A DNA stretch of 64,000 bases from assembly GCA_019694955.1 (NCBI GenBank), contig JAIBAX010000008.1:1-64000 (forward strand), in the 5' to 3' direction. The stretch comes from Chitinophagales bacterium (GTDB lineage Bacteria; Bacteroidota; Bacteroidia; Chitinophagales; JADIYW01). This document shows positions 38,683 through 48,355 of this stretch, in pieces. The notes beneath the pieces are model-generated. The model did not search any database. It was not told where the DNA came from and saw only the letters and a program-made list of their open reading frames with translations. Position 1 is the stretch's first letter, and every line of letters starts with the position of its first letter. The position numbers and the translations under genes were made by a program.

Positions 38683-40665
38683 ATGTACACATTTAGCAAA
38701 TATATCCTGTTTCTTCTAACACTGGTTGGTTGGACATCTCTGATGAGTCAAGAGCAACCTTCATTTGCCACTCCCTCCTATAAAGGTATTCTAATAATAT
38801 TAGGCAAAGAAATGCCAACAGCACCGCAAACATATACCATCGAAAGAAAGGAATCCGGTACGGATAAATGGACAAAAATTGCATCTACCAACATGCAAGA
38901 AGACATGAGTACTTTCCTGAAGCTTTTGGAGATAAATAGAAAATTATATCCCGACTATTATTGCCCAACGGATATAGACATCCGGAAAAATTGGGCAAAA
39001 TTTACCACAACCACCCATATCGATTCATTGCGGTTTATCGGGCAGTCTATTCCGGTCCAACTTACTTGTGGCACCATGTATTACGATCAAACAGCAAAAG
39101 AAAATACCCAATACGAGTATCGCGTCACTTTTTCAGGTAGAACATCTTTTACAAAGACATCCAAGGCTGTTAAATTTCCCTACCACCCAGTTTTTGACTC
39201 CATCACTTTCCAGTATTCAACATTTACAACCAATGGAGGCTTGGCATTAAGATGGAAATCTGTAGGAAAGGGCAATCCCGAAACATTTCGCTTGTATAGA
39301 TATGTCAATGAAAAACCTGTAGCATTGCTAGCAATAAAAGATATCTTTCAACGAGGAGATACTACCTTCTATTCGGCTATTGATACTACTGCCAAAAGTG
39401 GATACAAATATCAGTATGCCATCTTTCCATATGATAAGTATGGAAATCACGGCAAAACTTCCGCCATTGGTACGGCATATGCTTTCGATTTTAAATCCAT
39501 TTATTTCAAATCTGTGGATGCAAACACACATGAACAAGAACTGGCGATAGATTTAAAATGGCAGTTGTCTTCTACCGTGCCTGTGGAGCATATCGACATC
39601 TATAGAAGTATAAATGCAGACAAAAATTTTGTAAAAATTGCTGCTACCATTGGCAGTGACAATTCCTACCGAGATAAAAACATACAGGCAGATAAGGTTT
39701 ATTACTACTACCTCGTGGCACATGAATTTTATTCTGGAGATACGCTGAAAAGCACACGATTCTTCGATAATGGATGGAGTAAAAATAAAGGGCTGGCACC
39801 CATCATTCAAAACATACAACCAGATAAAAGCGGTGTTAAACTCGAAGTATATATTCCTGAACAGGGTAATAGCCACCTATTGGTGTACCGTAGGGAACAA
39901 GCAACACAACCTTTTGTGACCATCGCAGAGATATCCATACCAGATACTTCAAAGATTACTTTCTTGGATACAACTGCCAACTTACCGCAAGCCTTATATG
40001 AGTATAAAGTAGCGGTAAAGAGCAAAAGCTTTATCGTGAGCGATACTTCGACAGCAGCATTTTCTGGCACTTCCACGGTAGCGATTCCCAATGGCGTGTT
40101 ATATCTTTCTGCTTATTTTCAGGACAATGCCGTAAATCTACGCTGGGAAGAAGATAGCAGCCAAACCGATATTGTCGCTTACTTGGTAAAGAGAAGAGAA
40201 ATCAACAGTACAGGAAAACCTATTGGATCTTTCACCGTCGTAAATAAATGGGATAACACGGCAGAGGTAACAAATTTCTATACGGACAAAAGCTTTATTT
40301 CAGGAAAAACATATGAATATATGGTGTGTGCCGTAAATGACAAACTATTGGAGAGCAAAGAAAATCCTACCGCACTTGTAGCAATTCCAGCCATACAGTT
40401 ACCAACCCCAACTGCCCTTTCAGCAAGGGCAACAAACGAAGGGATTGTTTTGGAATGGGCCAAGGTAAATGACCCACAGGTAACGAAATACAAAATATAT
40501 CGATATCAAAGAGGGCAAGAACCTGTTTTGCTAAATACTGTAACCTCCCCAACATATTTAGACAAAACAGCAAAAAAAGGCGAACTGTATTTTTATTACC
40601 TAACCAGTGAAGGAGAACAGGTAAAAGAAAGTACACCTAGTGCAGAAGTGGGCATTCGCTATTGA
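38683..40665 (+). CDS. Secreted FN3-repeat protein
   Basis: About 660 residues. I chose ATG 38683 because it starts a clean signal peptide (YILFLLTLVGW, cut near MSQEQ); an ATG at 38659 and a TTG at 38635 are alternatives that overlap the TANFOR gene. The mature part is at least four, perhaps five, fibronectin type III domains with the LRWK, FRLYR and YKYQYAIFPYD pattern, the last near residues 590-660 (LEWAKVNDPQVTKYKIYR). No sorting signal is seen at the end (EVGIRY). Third gene of the barrel-TANFOR operon and a probable surface partner. Confidence 0.85.
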   Translation: MYTFSKYILFLLTLVGWTSLMSQEQPSFATPSYKGILIILGKEMPTAPQTYTIERKESGTDKWTKIASTNMQEDMSTFLKLLEINRKLYPDYYCPTDIDIRKNWAKFTTTTHIDSLRFIGQSIPVQLTCGTMYYDQTAKENTQYEYRVTFSGRTSFTKTSKAVKFPYHPVFDSITFQYSTFTTNGGLALRWKSVGKGNPETFRLYRYVNEKPVALLAIKDIFQRGDTTFYSAIDTTAKSGYKYQYAIFPYDKYGNHGKTSAIGTAYAFDFKSIYFKSVDANTHEQELAIDLKWQLSSTVPVEHIDIYRSINADKNFVKIAATIGSDNSYRDKNIQADKVYYYYLVAHEFYSGDTLKSTRFFDNGWSKNKGLAPIIQNIQPDKSGVKLEVYIPEQGNSHLLVYRREQATQPFVTIAEISIPDTSKITFLDTTANLPQALYEYKVAVKSKSFIVSDTSTAAFSGTSTVAIPNGVLYLSAYFQDNAVNLRWEEDSSQTDIVAYLVKRREINSTGKPIGSFTVVNKWDNTAEVTNFYTDKSFISGKTYEYMVCAVNDKLLESKENPTALVAIPAIQLPTPTALSARATNEGIVLEWAKVNDPQVTKYKIYRYQRGQEPVLLNTVTSPTYLDKTAKKGELYFYYLTSEGEQVKESTPSAEVGIRY

Positions 40666-40759
40666 TTATAGCTTTCCAAAATTGGTATTAGGAAAATTTT
40701 AACATCCTCATATTTTAGTTTGGTATGCCATTTGCCTTATCTTAGCAAAAAAAGAAATT

Positions 40760-41395
40760 ATGAAGAGAATATTCAGTACATTATTTTTTGCCTTGGCAAT
40801 ATTTTTTGCTACACAAGCGCAAACTGCACCTAAGACTGCCAAAGCTTTAGCAGAAGAAGTGGCAACACAATTAAAATTAGATAAGACACAAACGGATGCA
40901 TTGGTTAAAATCTATGTGGATAGCGAGACAAAACTAAAAGCTATTCAAGCAGGGAAAGGCACCAATGAAGAAAAAACTGCTTTAACGAAAGCACAGATAA
41001 GTGCTGCAGATGCAGAAGTAAAGAAGCTTTTGGGAACTGAAAAATATGCTGAATACAAGGCACTCCAAAAGAAAAATACACAAGGTCAAAACAATGCGCC
41101 CGGCAAAAACCTAACTCCAGAGCAAAAAGCTAAAATCGAACAATACAAAAAAGAATTAGGCATCACTGATGAGCAAGCCCAACAATTGGTAAAAATCCAT
41201 AAGGAATATCAAGTTACAGTGAAGCAAATAAAAGCGGCTAACAAGGAAAATCCAGAGGCTGCAAAACCACAAATTAAAGCTGCCGCTGAAAATGCAAAAA
41301 AACAAGCTGCTGCCGTATTGACACCAGAACAACAACAAAAATTCGTTGAATTGTTACAAAAGGAACAAAGCCAACAACCGGTAAAAACTAACTAA
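40760..41395 (+). CDS. Periplasmic helical protein (Spy/CpxP-like LTPEQ repeats)
   Basis: This 211-residue protein has a signal peptide of 20 residues (ending ATQAQ). The mature part is almost wholly helical, rich in Lys/Gln/Ala/Glu, with LTPEQKAKIEQYKKELGITDEQ and VLTPEQQQKF blocks like those of Spy/CpxP-type or similar Bacteroidota periplasmic proteins. A chaperone or stress role is possible but not shown. It is followed by a terminator at 41415. Confidence 0.75.
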   Translation: MKRIFSTLFFALAIFFATQAQTAPKTAKALAEEVATQLKLDKTQTDALVKIYVDSETKLKAIQAGKGTNEEKTALTKAQISAADAEVKKLLGTEKYAEYKALQKKNTQGQNNAPGKNLTPEQKAKIEQYKKELGITDEQAQQLVKIHKEYQVTVKQIKAANKENPEAAKPQIKAAAENAKKQAAAVLTPEQQQKFVELLQKEQSQQPVKTN

Positions 41396-41414
41396 TCCTT
41401 ATATCCATTTTTCT

Positions 41415-41447
41415 AAAGCTCAGACAAATTGTCTGGGCTTTTTTTTT
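41415..41447. terminator. Bidirectional rho-independent terminator
   Basis: AAAGCTCAGAC (41415-41425) pairs with GTCTGGGCTTT (41431-41441), with a G-U pair and a five-base loop. A T tract runs to 41447. It lies between two convergent genes, and the A-rich upstream side lets it also serve the minus strand. Confidence 0.8.
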
Positions 41448-41449
41448 GC

Positions 41450-42493
41450 TTATTCAACGTACTTCTGTACCGTAAAGCCAAAGGTTGTTTCGACATCCGG
41501 CTCGCTCCTGATGTTGATGGTTTGTTCGTGCGCTTCAATGATATGCTTTACTATGGAAAGACCAAGTCCGGTGCCACCCATTTTTCTGGATCTGCCCTTG
41601 TCCGTCCGAAAGAACCGCTCAAATAGTCGTGGAATGTCTTTCTCATCGATACCGGGGCCATTGTCCGACACTTCTATCAGCATTTGTTCTTCCAAGTCAA
41701 CAAAACGCACAATCGTCGTTCCACCAATTTTTCCATATTTGATAGAGTTTGAGATGAGATTTTCCAGCACTTGAAGTATCCTATTGGGGTCGGCAAATAC
41801 CAATACCTCTTTAGGTTGCCCTTCAATTTTGAGGGTTACATCATGTTCTTCCGCTTGTATTTCGTACTGATAGAAGACTTTTTGCGTCAGTTCAACAATA
41901 TCAAAACACGCCTTATGCAATTTCATTTGCCCCGATTCAAACTTAGAAACTTCTAATAAATCTGTGACAATTGTTTCTAATCGTTCAATATTGGCAGCTG
42001 CTTTTTGGAGGTAATCGCGCTCCATCTTTTCATCTTCAATGCCATCTAAGAGGGTTTCGATATATCCTAAAGCATTGAAAATGGGTGTTTTTAGCTCATG
42101 AGAAACATTGCCAACAAACTCCCTGCGATATGTTTCTAATTTCTTTAGCTCACGAATCTGCTTATTCTTGTTTAACGCCCATGCTGCAACATCGCGTTCA
42201 ACAGCCTGCATGATGTTTTTATTATTGTCTTTGACTTCATTCTTATACTTTAACGGCTTGCCGATAGTTTTATAAATCGTTTTTATCTTATTATGGATGA
42301 ACTTGTATAATGTAAATTGATATAGAACCAAAGAAAAAATTAGTATCACCAAGAAATTCCCCAATAAAAGCTCCCAATGAAAACCTATATGGAAAAAATA
42401 ATCCAAGGCAAATAAGAATATATTCGCACCAATGGCGACAGCTAAAGAAGTAAGTAATGCTATGATATTAGGTGATGGACTGCTCCATCTCAT
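41450..42493 (-). CDS. PhoR-like sensor histidine kinase
   Basis: This 347-residue protein has two membrane helices (about residues 11-30 and 42-62) with only a very short loop between them, so it has almost no periplasmic sensor domain. A linker follows, then HisKA with VGNVSHELKTP (His132) and HATPase_c with NLISNSIKYG (N box), DNGPGIDEKD (G1) and GTGLGLSI (G2). It overlaps the response-regulator gene by four bases (42490-42493). In Bacteroidota this pair is often annotated PhoR/PhoB. The signal is not deducible. Confidence 0.93.
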   Translation of the reverse strand: MRWSSPSPNIIALLTSLAVAIGANIFLFALDYFFHIGFHWELLLGNFLVILIFSLVLYQFTLYKFIHNKIKTIYKTIGKPLKYKNEVKDNNKNIMQAVERDVAAWALNKNKQIRELKKLETYRREFVGNVSHELKTPIFNALGYIETLLDGIEDEKMERDYLQKAAANIERLETIVTDLLEVSKFESGQMKLHKACFDIVELTQKVFYQYEIQAEEHDVTLKIEGQPKEVLVFADPNRILQVLENLISNSIKYGKIGGTTIVRFVDLEEQMLIEVSDNGPGIDEKDIPRLFERFFRTDKGRSRKMGGTGLGLSIVKHIIEAHEQTINIRSEPDVETTFGFTVQKYVE

Positions 42494-43179
42494 TGATCTT
42501 CAAATTTGTAACCGATACCTTTCACGGTCTTTATCAACTCTTCACCCAATTTTTCTCTAAGTTTACGGATATGAACATCGATGGTTCTATCGCCAACGAT
42601 GATATCTCTACCCCAGATTTCATTGAGGATTTCGTCTCTTTTGAACACCTTGCCGGGCTTGGAAGCCAATAAGTATAGTAATTCAAATTCTTTGCGTGGA
42701 ACAGCCATTTCTGTGCCGTTATTGATAATCAGGTAGCGCTCGCGGTCGATTTCTAACTCGCCAACTTTAAGGTTAGCTTGTTTATTTTCTTTAGAATCGT
42801 ATCTGCGCAATAAAGCCTTCAACCTGCTGGCTAACACACGTGGTTTAATTGGTTTGCCAATATAGTCATCGGCACCTGTTTCAAATCCTGCTATTTGGCT
42901 ATAGTCTTCCGTTCTTGCTGTTAGAAAAGCGATGATGGTGTTTTCAAATTGTGGCAACTCGCGTAAGTGACGACAAGCTTCAATTCCATCCATTTCCGGC
43001 ATCATAACATCCAAAAGAATGATATCGGGAGATTCCTTTTTGGCAATCTCAATACCTACTTTACCATTTTCAGCAGTAAATACAGTAAAACCCTCTTTCT
43101 CTAGGTTATAACTTAAGAATTCAAGGATATCCGGTTCATCATCTACAATTAAAATGCGAAAATTTCTGTCGATTGTCAT
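42490..43179 (-). CDS. PhoB-like OmpR-family response regulator
   Basis: This 229-residue protein has a receiver domain with the acidic pair DD at 13-14, phospho-acceptor Asp57 in LLDVMMPEMDG and a conserved Lys in GKPIKP. It also has a winged-helix DNA-binding domain (about residues 130-228; RKEFELLYLLASKPGKVF, DRTIDVHIRKLR, VKGIGYKFE). It is translationally coupled to the kinase gene downstream. Confidence 0.95.
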   Translation of the reverse strand: MTIDRNFRILIVDDEPDILEFLSYNLEKEGFTVFTAENGKVGIEIAKKESPDIILLDVMMPEMDGIEACRHLRELPQFENTIIAFLTARTEDYSQIAGFETGADDYIGKPIKPRVLASRLKALLRRYDSKENKQANLKVGELEIDRERYLIINNGTEMAVPRKEFELLYLLASKPGKVFKRDEILNEIWGRDIIVGDRTIDVHIRKLREKLGEELIKTVKGIGYKFEDQ

Positions 43180-43323
43180 AGTTGTATTGAATTAGTTACG
43201 CTAAAATACTACTTAAATTCAAAATTCATTGCTTTCGGTTACAATTATTTAAAGATTTTACTGAAATAACAACTCATTAAGCATTAATTTGTTTAATAAT
43301 AGGTTTTTAAGACCACCTTTTTT

Positions 43324-43331
43324 TATCTTTG
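43324..43331 (+). promoter_or_regulatory. Candidate -7 element before rfbA
   Basis: TATCTTTG fits TAnnTTTG exactly and lies 15 bases before ATG 43347. No TTTG is present at the ideal upstream distance. Confidence 0.4.
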
Positions 43332-43346
43332 ACATAAAATTTGCAA

Positions 43347-44213
43347 ATGAAAGGAATCATATTGGCAGGAGGCTCAGGAACTAGGTTATACCCGATAACC
43401 ATGGCCATCAGTAAGCAGATCATGCCGATTTATGACAAACCCATGATTTACTATCCGCTGTCGGTATTGCTCATGGCAAATATTAAAGATATTCTCATCA
43501 TTTCTACACCGCATGATATGCCCAATTTCCAACGTTTATTGGGTGATGGCAGTAGATTGGGGTGTAATTTTTCCTATGCCATACAGGAAGTACCGAATGG
43601 TCTTGCTCAAGCCTTCGTTATTGGCAAAGCATTTATTGGCAATGAAAAATGTGCACTAATACTCGGTGATAATATTTTTTACGGTACAGGCTTAGAAGAA
43701 CTGTTGATGGCAAATAATGACCCTGATGGAGGCGTTATATATGCCTACCACGTTTCCGACCCGGAGCGATATGGGGTGGTAGAATTTGATAAAAACCACC
43801 ATGCCGTTTCTATAGAAGAGAAACCATTACACCCTAAATCAAACTTCGCCGTACCAGGATTGTATTTTTATGATAATGAAGTGGTAAGCATTGCCGAGAA
43901 CCTACAACCTTCGCCACGGGGTGAGTACGAAATTACAGATGTAAACAAAGAATACCTCAAAAGAGGAAAATTAAAAGTAGGCATCTTGGATAGAGGAACG
44001 GCGTGGTTGGATACAGGTACGTTCGAATCATTACAAGAAGCATCACAGTTTGTTCATGTGATAGAAAGACGGCAAGGCCTGAAAGTTGGCTGTATTGAAG
44101 AAGCTGCCTTTAAGAAAGGTTTCATCAATGCACAACAATTAGAGGAACTTGCACAACCTTTATTAAAAAGCGGATACGGACAATACCTGCTCAATCTGCT
44201 AAAAAATGGATAA
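43347..44213 (+). CDS. rfbA: Glucose-1-phosphate thymidylyltransferase
   Basis: This 288-residue enzyme makes dTDP-glucose from glucose-1-phosphate and dTTP, the first step to dTDP-rhamnose and related sugars. The N-terminal nucleotide-binding motif [47 protein letters not shown] and ERYGVVEFD are all present, and the length fits the family. The ATG at 43347 places the motif at the N-terminus; a TTG two codons earlier is rejected. It overlaps galE by eight bases. The other rml genes are not in the window. Confidence 0.96.
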   Translation: MKGIILAGGSGTRLYPITMAISKQIMPIYDKPMIYYPLSVLLMANIKDILIISTPHDMPNFQRLLGDGSRLGCNFSYAIQEVPNGLAQAFVIGKAFIGNEKCALILGDNIFYGTGLEELLMANNDPDGGVIYAYHVSDPERYGVVEFDKNHHAVSIEEKPLHPKSNFAVPGLYFYDNEVVSIAENLQPSPRGEYEITDVNKEYLKRGKLKVGILDRGTAWLDTGTFESLQEASQFVHVIERRQGLKVGCIEEAAFKKGFINAQQLEELAQPLLKSGYGQYLLNLLKNG

Positions 44214-45243
44214 AGTAATTGTAACAGGTGGTTGCGGCTATATCGGTGCGCACACCATCGTAGATTTAATTTCTAAGGATTATTATGTCATTTCCATTGA
44301 CGATAATTCTAAGTCAGACCCTAAGATTCTGGAAGGAATCCAACAAATTACCGGAAAGAAGGTAAAAAATTATCAGGTAGATCTCAAGGACAAAAAAGCC
44401 TTGTTTGAAGTACTTAATAAGCACAAAGATGCGATGGGCATTATCCACTTTGCCGCATATAAATCTGTGCCTGAATCGGTAGAAAAACCTTTAAAATACT
44501 ATTCCAATAACCTCATAGGATTGACAAATTTATTGGAAGGTGTTTCAAAGTTTGAAATACCTAATTTTGTATTTTCTTCCTCCTGCTCGGTATATGGAAA
44601 TGTAGAAAAACTGCCTGTAAGTGAAGACACGCCAATGGGTGTAGCCGAAAGTCCTTACGCCCGAACAAAACAAATGGGCGAAGACATTCTTCGAGATTAT
44701 GTGAAATCCTTCGATGGTACGAACAACAAGGCTGTCAATGTAGTGTTATTGCGATACTTCAATCCTGTTGGCGCCCATCCCAGCGGTATTATTGGCGAAA
44801 TACCATTAGGTGTTCCCAATAACTTGACACCCTTTATCACGCAAACCGCAATCGGCATCCGTGAGAAGGTAACCGTTTTTGGCAATGATTATGCCACAAG
44901 AGATGGTTCCGGTCTGCGAGATTATATTCATGTGATGGATATTGCCGATGCGCATACCAAGGCATTACAATACCTAAAGGAAAAACCATTGACACAAAAT
45001 CCGGAAGTATTTAATTTAGGCACCGGAAACGGGGTTACGGTTCTAGAGATGATAAAAGCATTCGAGAAAGTAAGTGGTAAGTCCTTAAATTATGTCATAG
45101 GGCCAAGAAGACCCGGAGATATTGAAGCAATTTACGCCGATAACCAAAAAGCTATCAAGGAATTAGGCTGGAAAATACAATATAACATCGATGATATGAT
45201 GGAGGCTGCGTGGAAGTGGGAGCAGAAATTTAGGAGAGGGTAA
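44206..45243 (+). CDS. galE: UDP-glucose 4-epimerase
   Basis: This 345-residue extended short-chain dehydrogenase has the NAD-binding motif [18 protein letters not shown], the catalytic YxxxK (Tyr151, Lys155), [12 protein letters not shown] (GalE-typical) and [13 protein letters not shown]. It interconverts UDP-glucose and UDP-galactose. It is co-transcribed with rfbA (eight-base overlap) and ended by a strong terminator, suggesting a surface-polysaccharide precursor unit. Confidence 0.95.
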   Translation: MDKVIVTGGCGYIGAHTIVDLISKDYYVISIDDNSKSDPKILEGIQQITGKKVKNYQVDLKDKKALFEVLNKHKDAMGIIHFAAYKSVPESVEKPLKYYSNNLIGLTNLLEGVSKFEIPNFVFSSSCSVYGNVEKLPVSEDTPMGVAESPYARTKQMGEDILRDYVKSFDGTNNKAVNVVLLRYFNPVGAHPSGIIGEIPLGVPNNLTPFITQTAIGIREKVTVFGNDYATRDGSGLRDYIHVMDIADAHTKALQYLKEKPLTQNPEVFNLGTGNGVTVLEMIKAFEKVSGKSLNYVIGPRRPGDIEAIYADNQKAIKELGWKIQYNIDDMMEAAWKWEQKFRRG

Positions 45244-45268
45244 ACTTTTCATGGGGAAAATTATAAAA

Positions 45269-45304
45269 GGAAAGGCTGTTGGTGTTTAACAGCCTTTCTT
45301 TTTT
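45269..45304. terminator. Rho-independent terminator between galE and adk
   Basis: GGAAAGGCTGTT (45269-45280) pairs with AACAGCCTTTCT (45288-45299), with one G-U pair and a seven-base loop, followed by T residues to 45304. It lies between convergent galE and adk and can serve both strands. Confidence 0.82.
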
Positions 45305-45307
45305 CTC

Positions 45308-45886
45308 TTATACGAGTACTTCAATCGCAGACTTCAGTTGTTCGAATATTTCTTCGATTTCACCTATACCTTTTACCGATATAAACTTATCTTGTTGTTG
45401 ATAGTGATTGGCGACAGGACTGGTTTCTCTTTGATATACATTGAATCTTCTCCTGATAGTGGCCTCATCGTTATCATCCGATCTACCACTTGACTTGCCT
45501 CTAAGTAGAATGCGCTCTACAATTTCTTCTTCATCCACTTCTAAGGCGATAACTTTTGTGATACTGGTTTGCTTAAACTCCAAGAGTTTGTCCAATGCTT
45601 CTGCCTGCGGAATTGTTCTTGGGAAGCCGTCGAAGATGATACCTTTAACTTTTCCGGCATATTCGTCAATATTGTTACTGATCATGCCAATCATGACCTC
45701 ATCTGGGACAAGTTCGCCTTTATCCATGAATTTTTTTGCTTCCACCCCGAGAGGTGTTAGGGTTTTGACTTCATTTCTCAACAAATCACCGGTAGAAATG
45801 TGCAATAGATTGAACTCTTCTGCAATCTTTACTGCTTGTGTACCCTTACCACTGCCCGGAGGGCCGAAAAGAATAATGTTTAACAT
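45308..45886 (-). CDS. adk: Adenylate kinase
   Basis: This 192-residue enzyme converts AMP and ATP to two ADP. P-loop GPPGSGKGT (residues 8-16), STGDLLR, GIIFDGFPRT and the LID-start arginine (RGKSSGRSDDN) are present. The LID is the short type without a Cys4 zinc site, consistent with its 192-residue length. It lies upstream of hpt in reading sense only by distance; a 139-base gap separates them. Confidence 0.96.
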   Translation of the reverse strand: MLNIILFGPPGSGKGTQAVKIAEEFNLLHISTGDLLRNEVKTLTPLGVEAKKFMDKGELVPDEVMIGMISNNIDEYAGKVKGIIFDGFPRTIPQAEALDKLLEFKQTSITKVIALEVDEEEIVERILLRGKSSGRSDDNDEATIRRRFNVYQRETSPVANHYQQQDKFISVKGIGEIEEIFEQLKSAIEVLV

Positions 45887-46025
45887 TTTATATCTAAAAA
45901 TTGGTTAGACAAAAAGAAATAGAATACCCACTTCACTGATTCCAGCGGAGGTTCTGACTTTTGGGAAGAAGTATCGGTACTCATCTAAATAATAATTCAA
46001 CACAAAAATAAGACTTTTTTTATTC

Positions 46026-46577
46026 CTAACACTCATTAACAATTTGATAAATATCGTTCAGTTCTCTTCCATGACCATTATAATCTAAACCATAGCCAAC
46101 AATGAATAAATCATCAATAACAAAACCGCACATGTCAACCTGTATATCTGTTTGCAAGTGATTGGGTTTATAAAAGAGCGCAACAAGCGTAAGTGAGGCA
46201 GGTTGTTCGGACAAAAATCGTGTCTCAACGTCTTTTAGTGTAATGCCGGTTTCTACGATATCTTCTACAATGATAACGTGCCGACCTGTTACCTTGCCTT
46301 CCGGAAGCTTGAGTTCATAATGTACGTTTCCGGTAGTAGATAATCCTTGGTAGGAGCTGGTTTTTATGAAACACCACTCGCAAGGGAAGTCTATATTGTT
46401 GGCAATATCAGCAGCAAAGCGAAATCCACCCGTTAGAACGACTACAAATAATGGATTTTTATCATGGTACTGCTCTGTTAACTGTACCGCCAAGGTCTTT
46501 ACTTTCGCTATAATATCTTCATGACTGATATAGGGTTTAAACTGCAAGTCACCGACCTGAATATGCGCTTCTTTCAT
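46026..46577 (-). CDS. hpt: Hypoxanthine phosphoribosyltransferase
   Basis: This 183-residue purine-salvage enzyme has the PRPP motif VIIVEDIVETGITL, VVVLTGGFRFAADI near the N-terminus and FVIDDLFIVGYGLDY for purine binding. In this sequence the usual G(K/R) after the LxGG loop reads GGFRFA, a normal family variant. With adk it forms a small nucleotide-metabolism region. Confidence 0.95.
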   Translation of the reverse strand: MKEAHIQVGDLQFKPYISHEDIIAKVKTLAVQLTEQYHDKNPLFVVVLTGGFRFAADIANNIDFPCEWCFIKTSSYQGLSTTGNVHYELKLPEGKVTGRHVIIVEDIVETGITLKDVETRFLSEQPASLTLVALFYKPNHLQTDIQVDMCGFVIDDLFIVGYGLDYNGHGRELNDIYQIVNEC

Positions 46578-46910
46578 GGGATAAATATCTGAAAAAAATG
46601 GCAGTTTGTAGAATAATGATTTGTGAATTTGTGAAAGGTTAAGGTTAACAGAGGGCGTTTGGTTGACAGACTACTGAATTTGCCACGAATGCAGGAATTA
46701 GGTTTTTAGGCTTTAGTTATAAGCCAATAGAATCAATTTTTACTTTAAACTGTAATCTTTTTTTTGCCACGAATGCACGAATTAGGTTTATTAGTCATTG
46801 GTGATGAGTAATAAGTTTAGTGCAAACGAGTCATTCCCACATTTTCAAATTCCCACATTTCCAAATTTCCCATTGCTTAAACTTAAAACTAATCACCCAA
46901 GACTAACGAC
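46578..46910. repeat. Repeat-rich intergenic region
   Basis: No gene is seen in these 333 bases. Two direct copies of a 30-31-base unit lie at 46680-46709 and 46764-46794 (both start TTGCCACGAATGCA and share GAATTAGGTTT). A stretch of CCCACATTT-type short repeats is at 46837-46873. Similar CCACGAAT and TTCCCACATTT strings are scattered in Bacteroidota intergenic DNA in my experience, so this looks like an accumulation site for short dispersed repeats. A related inverted copy is at 63716-63738. Confidence 0.65.
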
Positions 46911-48353
46911 TTATTTCTTAATAATCAGCACATCTCCCGGTTTGATGGTAGTGGTTTCAAGTTTGTTCATATCTATCAAGTCATCTACTTTTAGTCCATA
47001 AAACTTGGCAATTGAATAGAGTGTTTCTCCTTGTTTTACATAATGTGCTTCGACGTTCCTGTTGATGAGCAGGTAGTCATCATCTTCTGGGAGTTCCTTA
47101 CGCATATTCTCTTCTAATAGTGGAATGACATTTTCAAAGATGATAGATTTTATACCGCCTTGCTGTGTGGTGAGCAGGGTGTCTTTGCCGTAGGTGATAT
47201 TTACTTCTACCTGTTTTTCCGGCATCGTATCGAGTTGTTTGATCTTATCTAAGATAGAAACAGGCTTTGGTTCGTTGATCTCTACGGGTTTGGTGACGAC
47301 GGGTGTATTTTTAACAGGTTCTACTTTTACAGGTTCTTGCTTTTTAGGCGCTTCTTTTAACTTTGGTCGGAAGGGTGCTTTCTTGCTCAGGAATATGGTT
47401 TCACCTTCTACAGGTTCCTGTCCCTTCTCTAAATAATTCCTTTTAAGTAATAAGTCGAGCTTTACACCTGTGATTTGTGCTATCTTCCACATGTTCTCAT
47501 TGGGTTGGACAATGTGTGATACTTTTTTAGATTTCTTTTTCTTGGGTTGCAGGTACATGATTTGCCCTTCTTCCAGTTTTGTATTTTGTGTGAGGTCATT
47601 GTCTTCTAATAAGTCAGTGAGAGGTACTGCAAATCTGGTAGCCATGGTTTTTGTGTCATCGTTTTTAAGCGCTTTAGTGGCCTTGACACCGTTTTGTAGA
47701 AAGATAAGTTTCTTTGCAGAAGGATCCATCTTAGGTTTTACTACCGGTTCAATATTGATATCGATGGTAACGGGCTTGGTATTTGTGATAGGTTTAGTTT
47801 CATTGGGTGTAGGATTCGAACCGGCATAAATTTCCGGTTTTATATTGGGGTCATCAAACTTATATAGCTGATACTTTTCTATGAGGTCGATGAGGAGAGG
47901 GGCATAATTGGGATTGGTGGCATACCCGGCTTTTTTCAACCCATGCGCCCAACTTTTATAGTCATTGATCTTATAAGTGAATAATTCAGCATATCTAGGT
48001 TTACCATACAAGAAATTTGAATGGTCGATATAAGAATCATAAGCAGAATTATATACCCGAAAGCACTCATTAGGTGCATCGTCATCTACATACATGGTTT
48101 TCCCCGTCCAGTTGCTATGGCATTTGATACCGAAATGGTTGTTTCCTTCCGTTGCCAGCCGACTGTTGCCAGTTCCACTTTCTAAGATGCCTTGTGCAAG
48201 CGTTATACTTGCAGGAATACCCACTCTTTTCATCTCGCTGATGGCAAGATTTTTATAGGTATTGATATATTCATCTACCGTCATTTTTGGTCCGGAGAAG
48301 GAGGTAGCTCCACACCATAGCAATATCAGGAAAAATATCTTTACATATTTCAT
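46911..48353 (-). CDS. GH73 N-acetylglucosaminidase with LysM repeats
   Basis: This 480-residue protein has a signal peptide of about 20 residues. The GH73-type glucosaminidase domain (about 25-165) has the catalytic Glu58 in GILESGTG, NNHFGIKC and WAHGLKKAGYATNP. After a linker come one degenerate and two clearer LysM-type peptidoglycan-binding units (about 205-265, 278-322 and 434-480; the last AHYVKQGETLYSIAKFYGL). It is a cell-wall hydrolase acting in the periplasm, likely in growth or division. Confidence 0.93.
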   Translation of the reverse strand: MKYVKIFFLILLWCGATSFSGPKMTVDEYINTYKNLAISEMKRVGIPASITLAQGILESGTGNSRLATEGNNHFGIKCHSNWTGKTMYVDDDAPNECFRVYNSAYDSYIDHSNFLYGKPRYAELFTYKINDYKSWAHGLKKAGYATNPNYAPLLIDLIEKYQLYKFDDPNIKPEIYAGSNPTPNETKPITNTKPVTIDINIEPVVKPKMDPSAKKLIFLQNGVKATKALKNDDTKTMATRFAVPLTDLLEDNDLTQNTKLEEGQIMYLQPKKKKSKKVSHIVQPNENMWKIAQITGVKLDLLLKRNYLEKGQEPVEGETIFLSKKAPFRPKLKEAPKKQEPVKVEPVKNTPVVTKPVEINEPKPVSILDKIKQLDTMPEKQVEVNITYGKDTLLTTQQGGIKSIIFENVIPLLEENMRKELPEDDDYLLINRNVEAHYVKQGETLYSIAKFYGLKVDDLIDMNKLETTTIKPGDVLIIKK

Positions 48354-48355
48354 AT

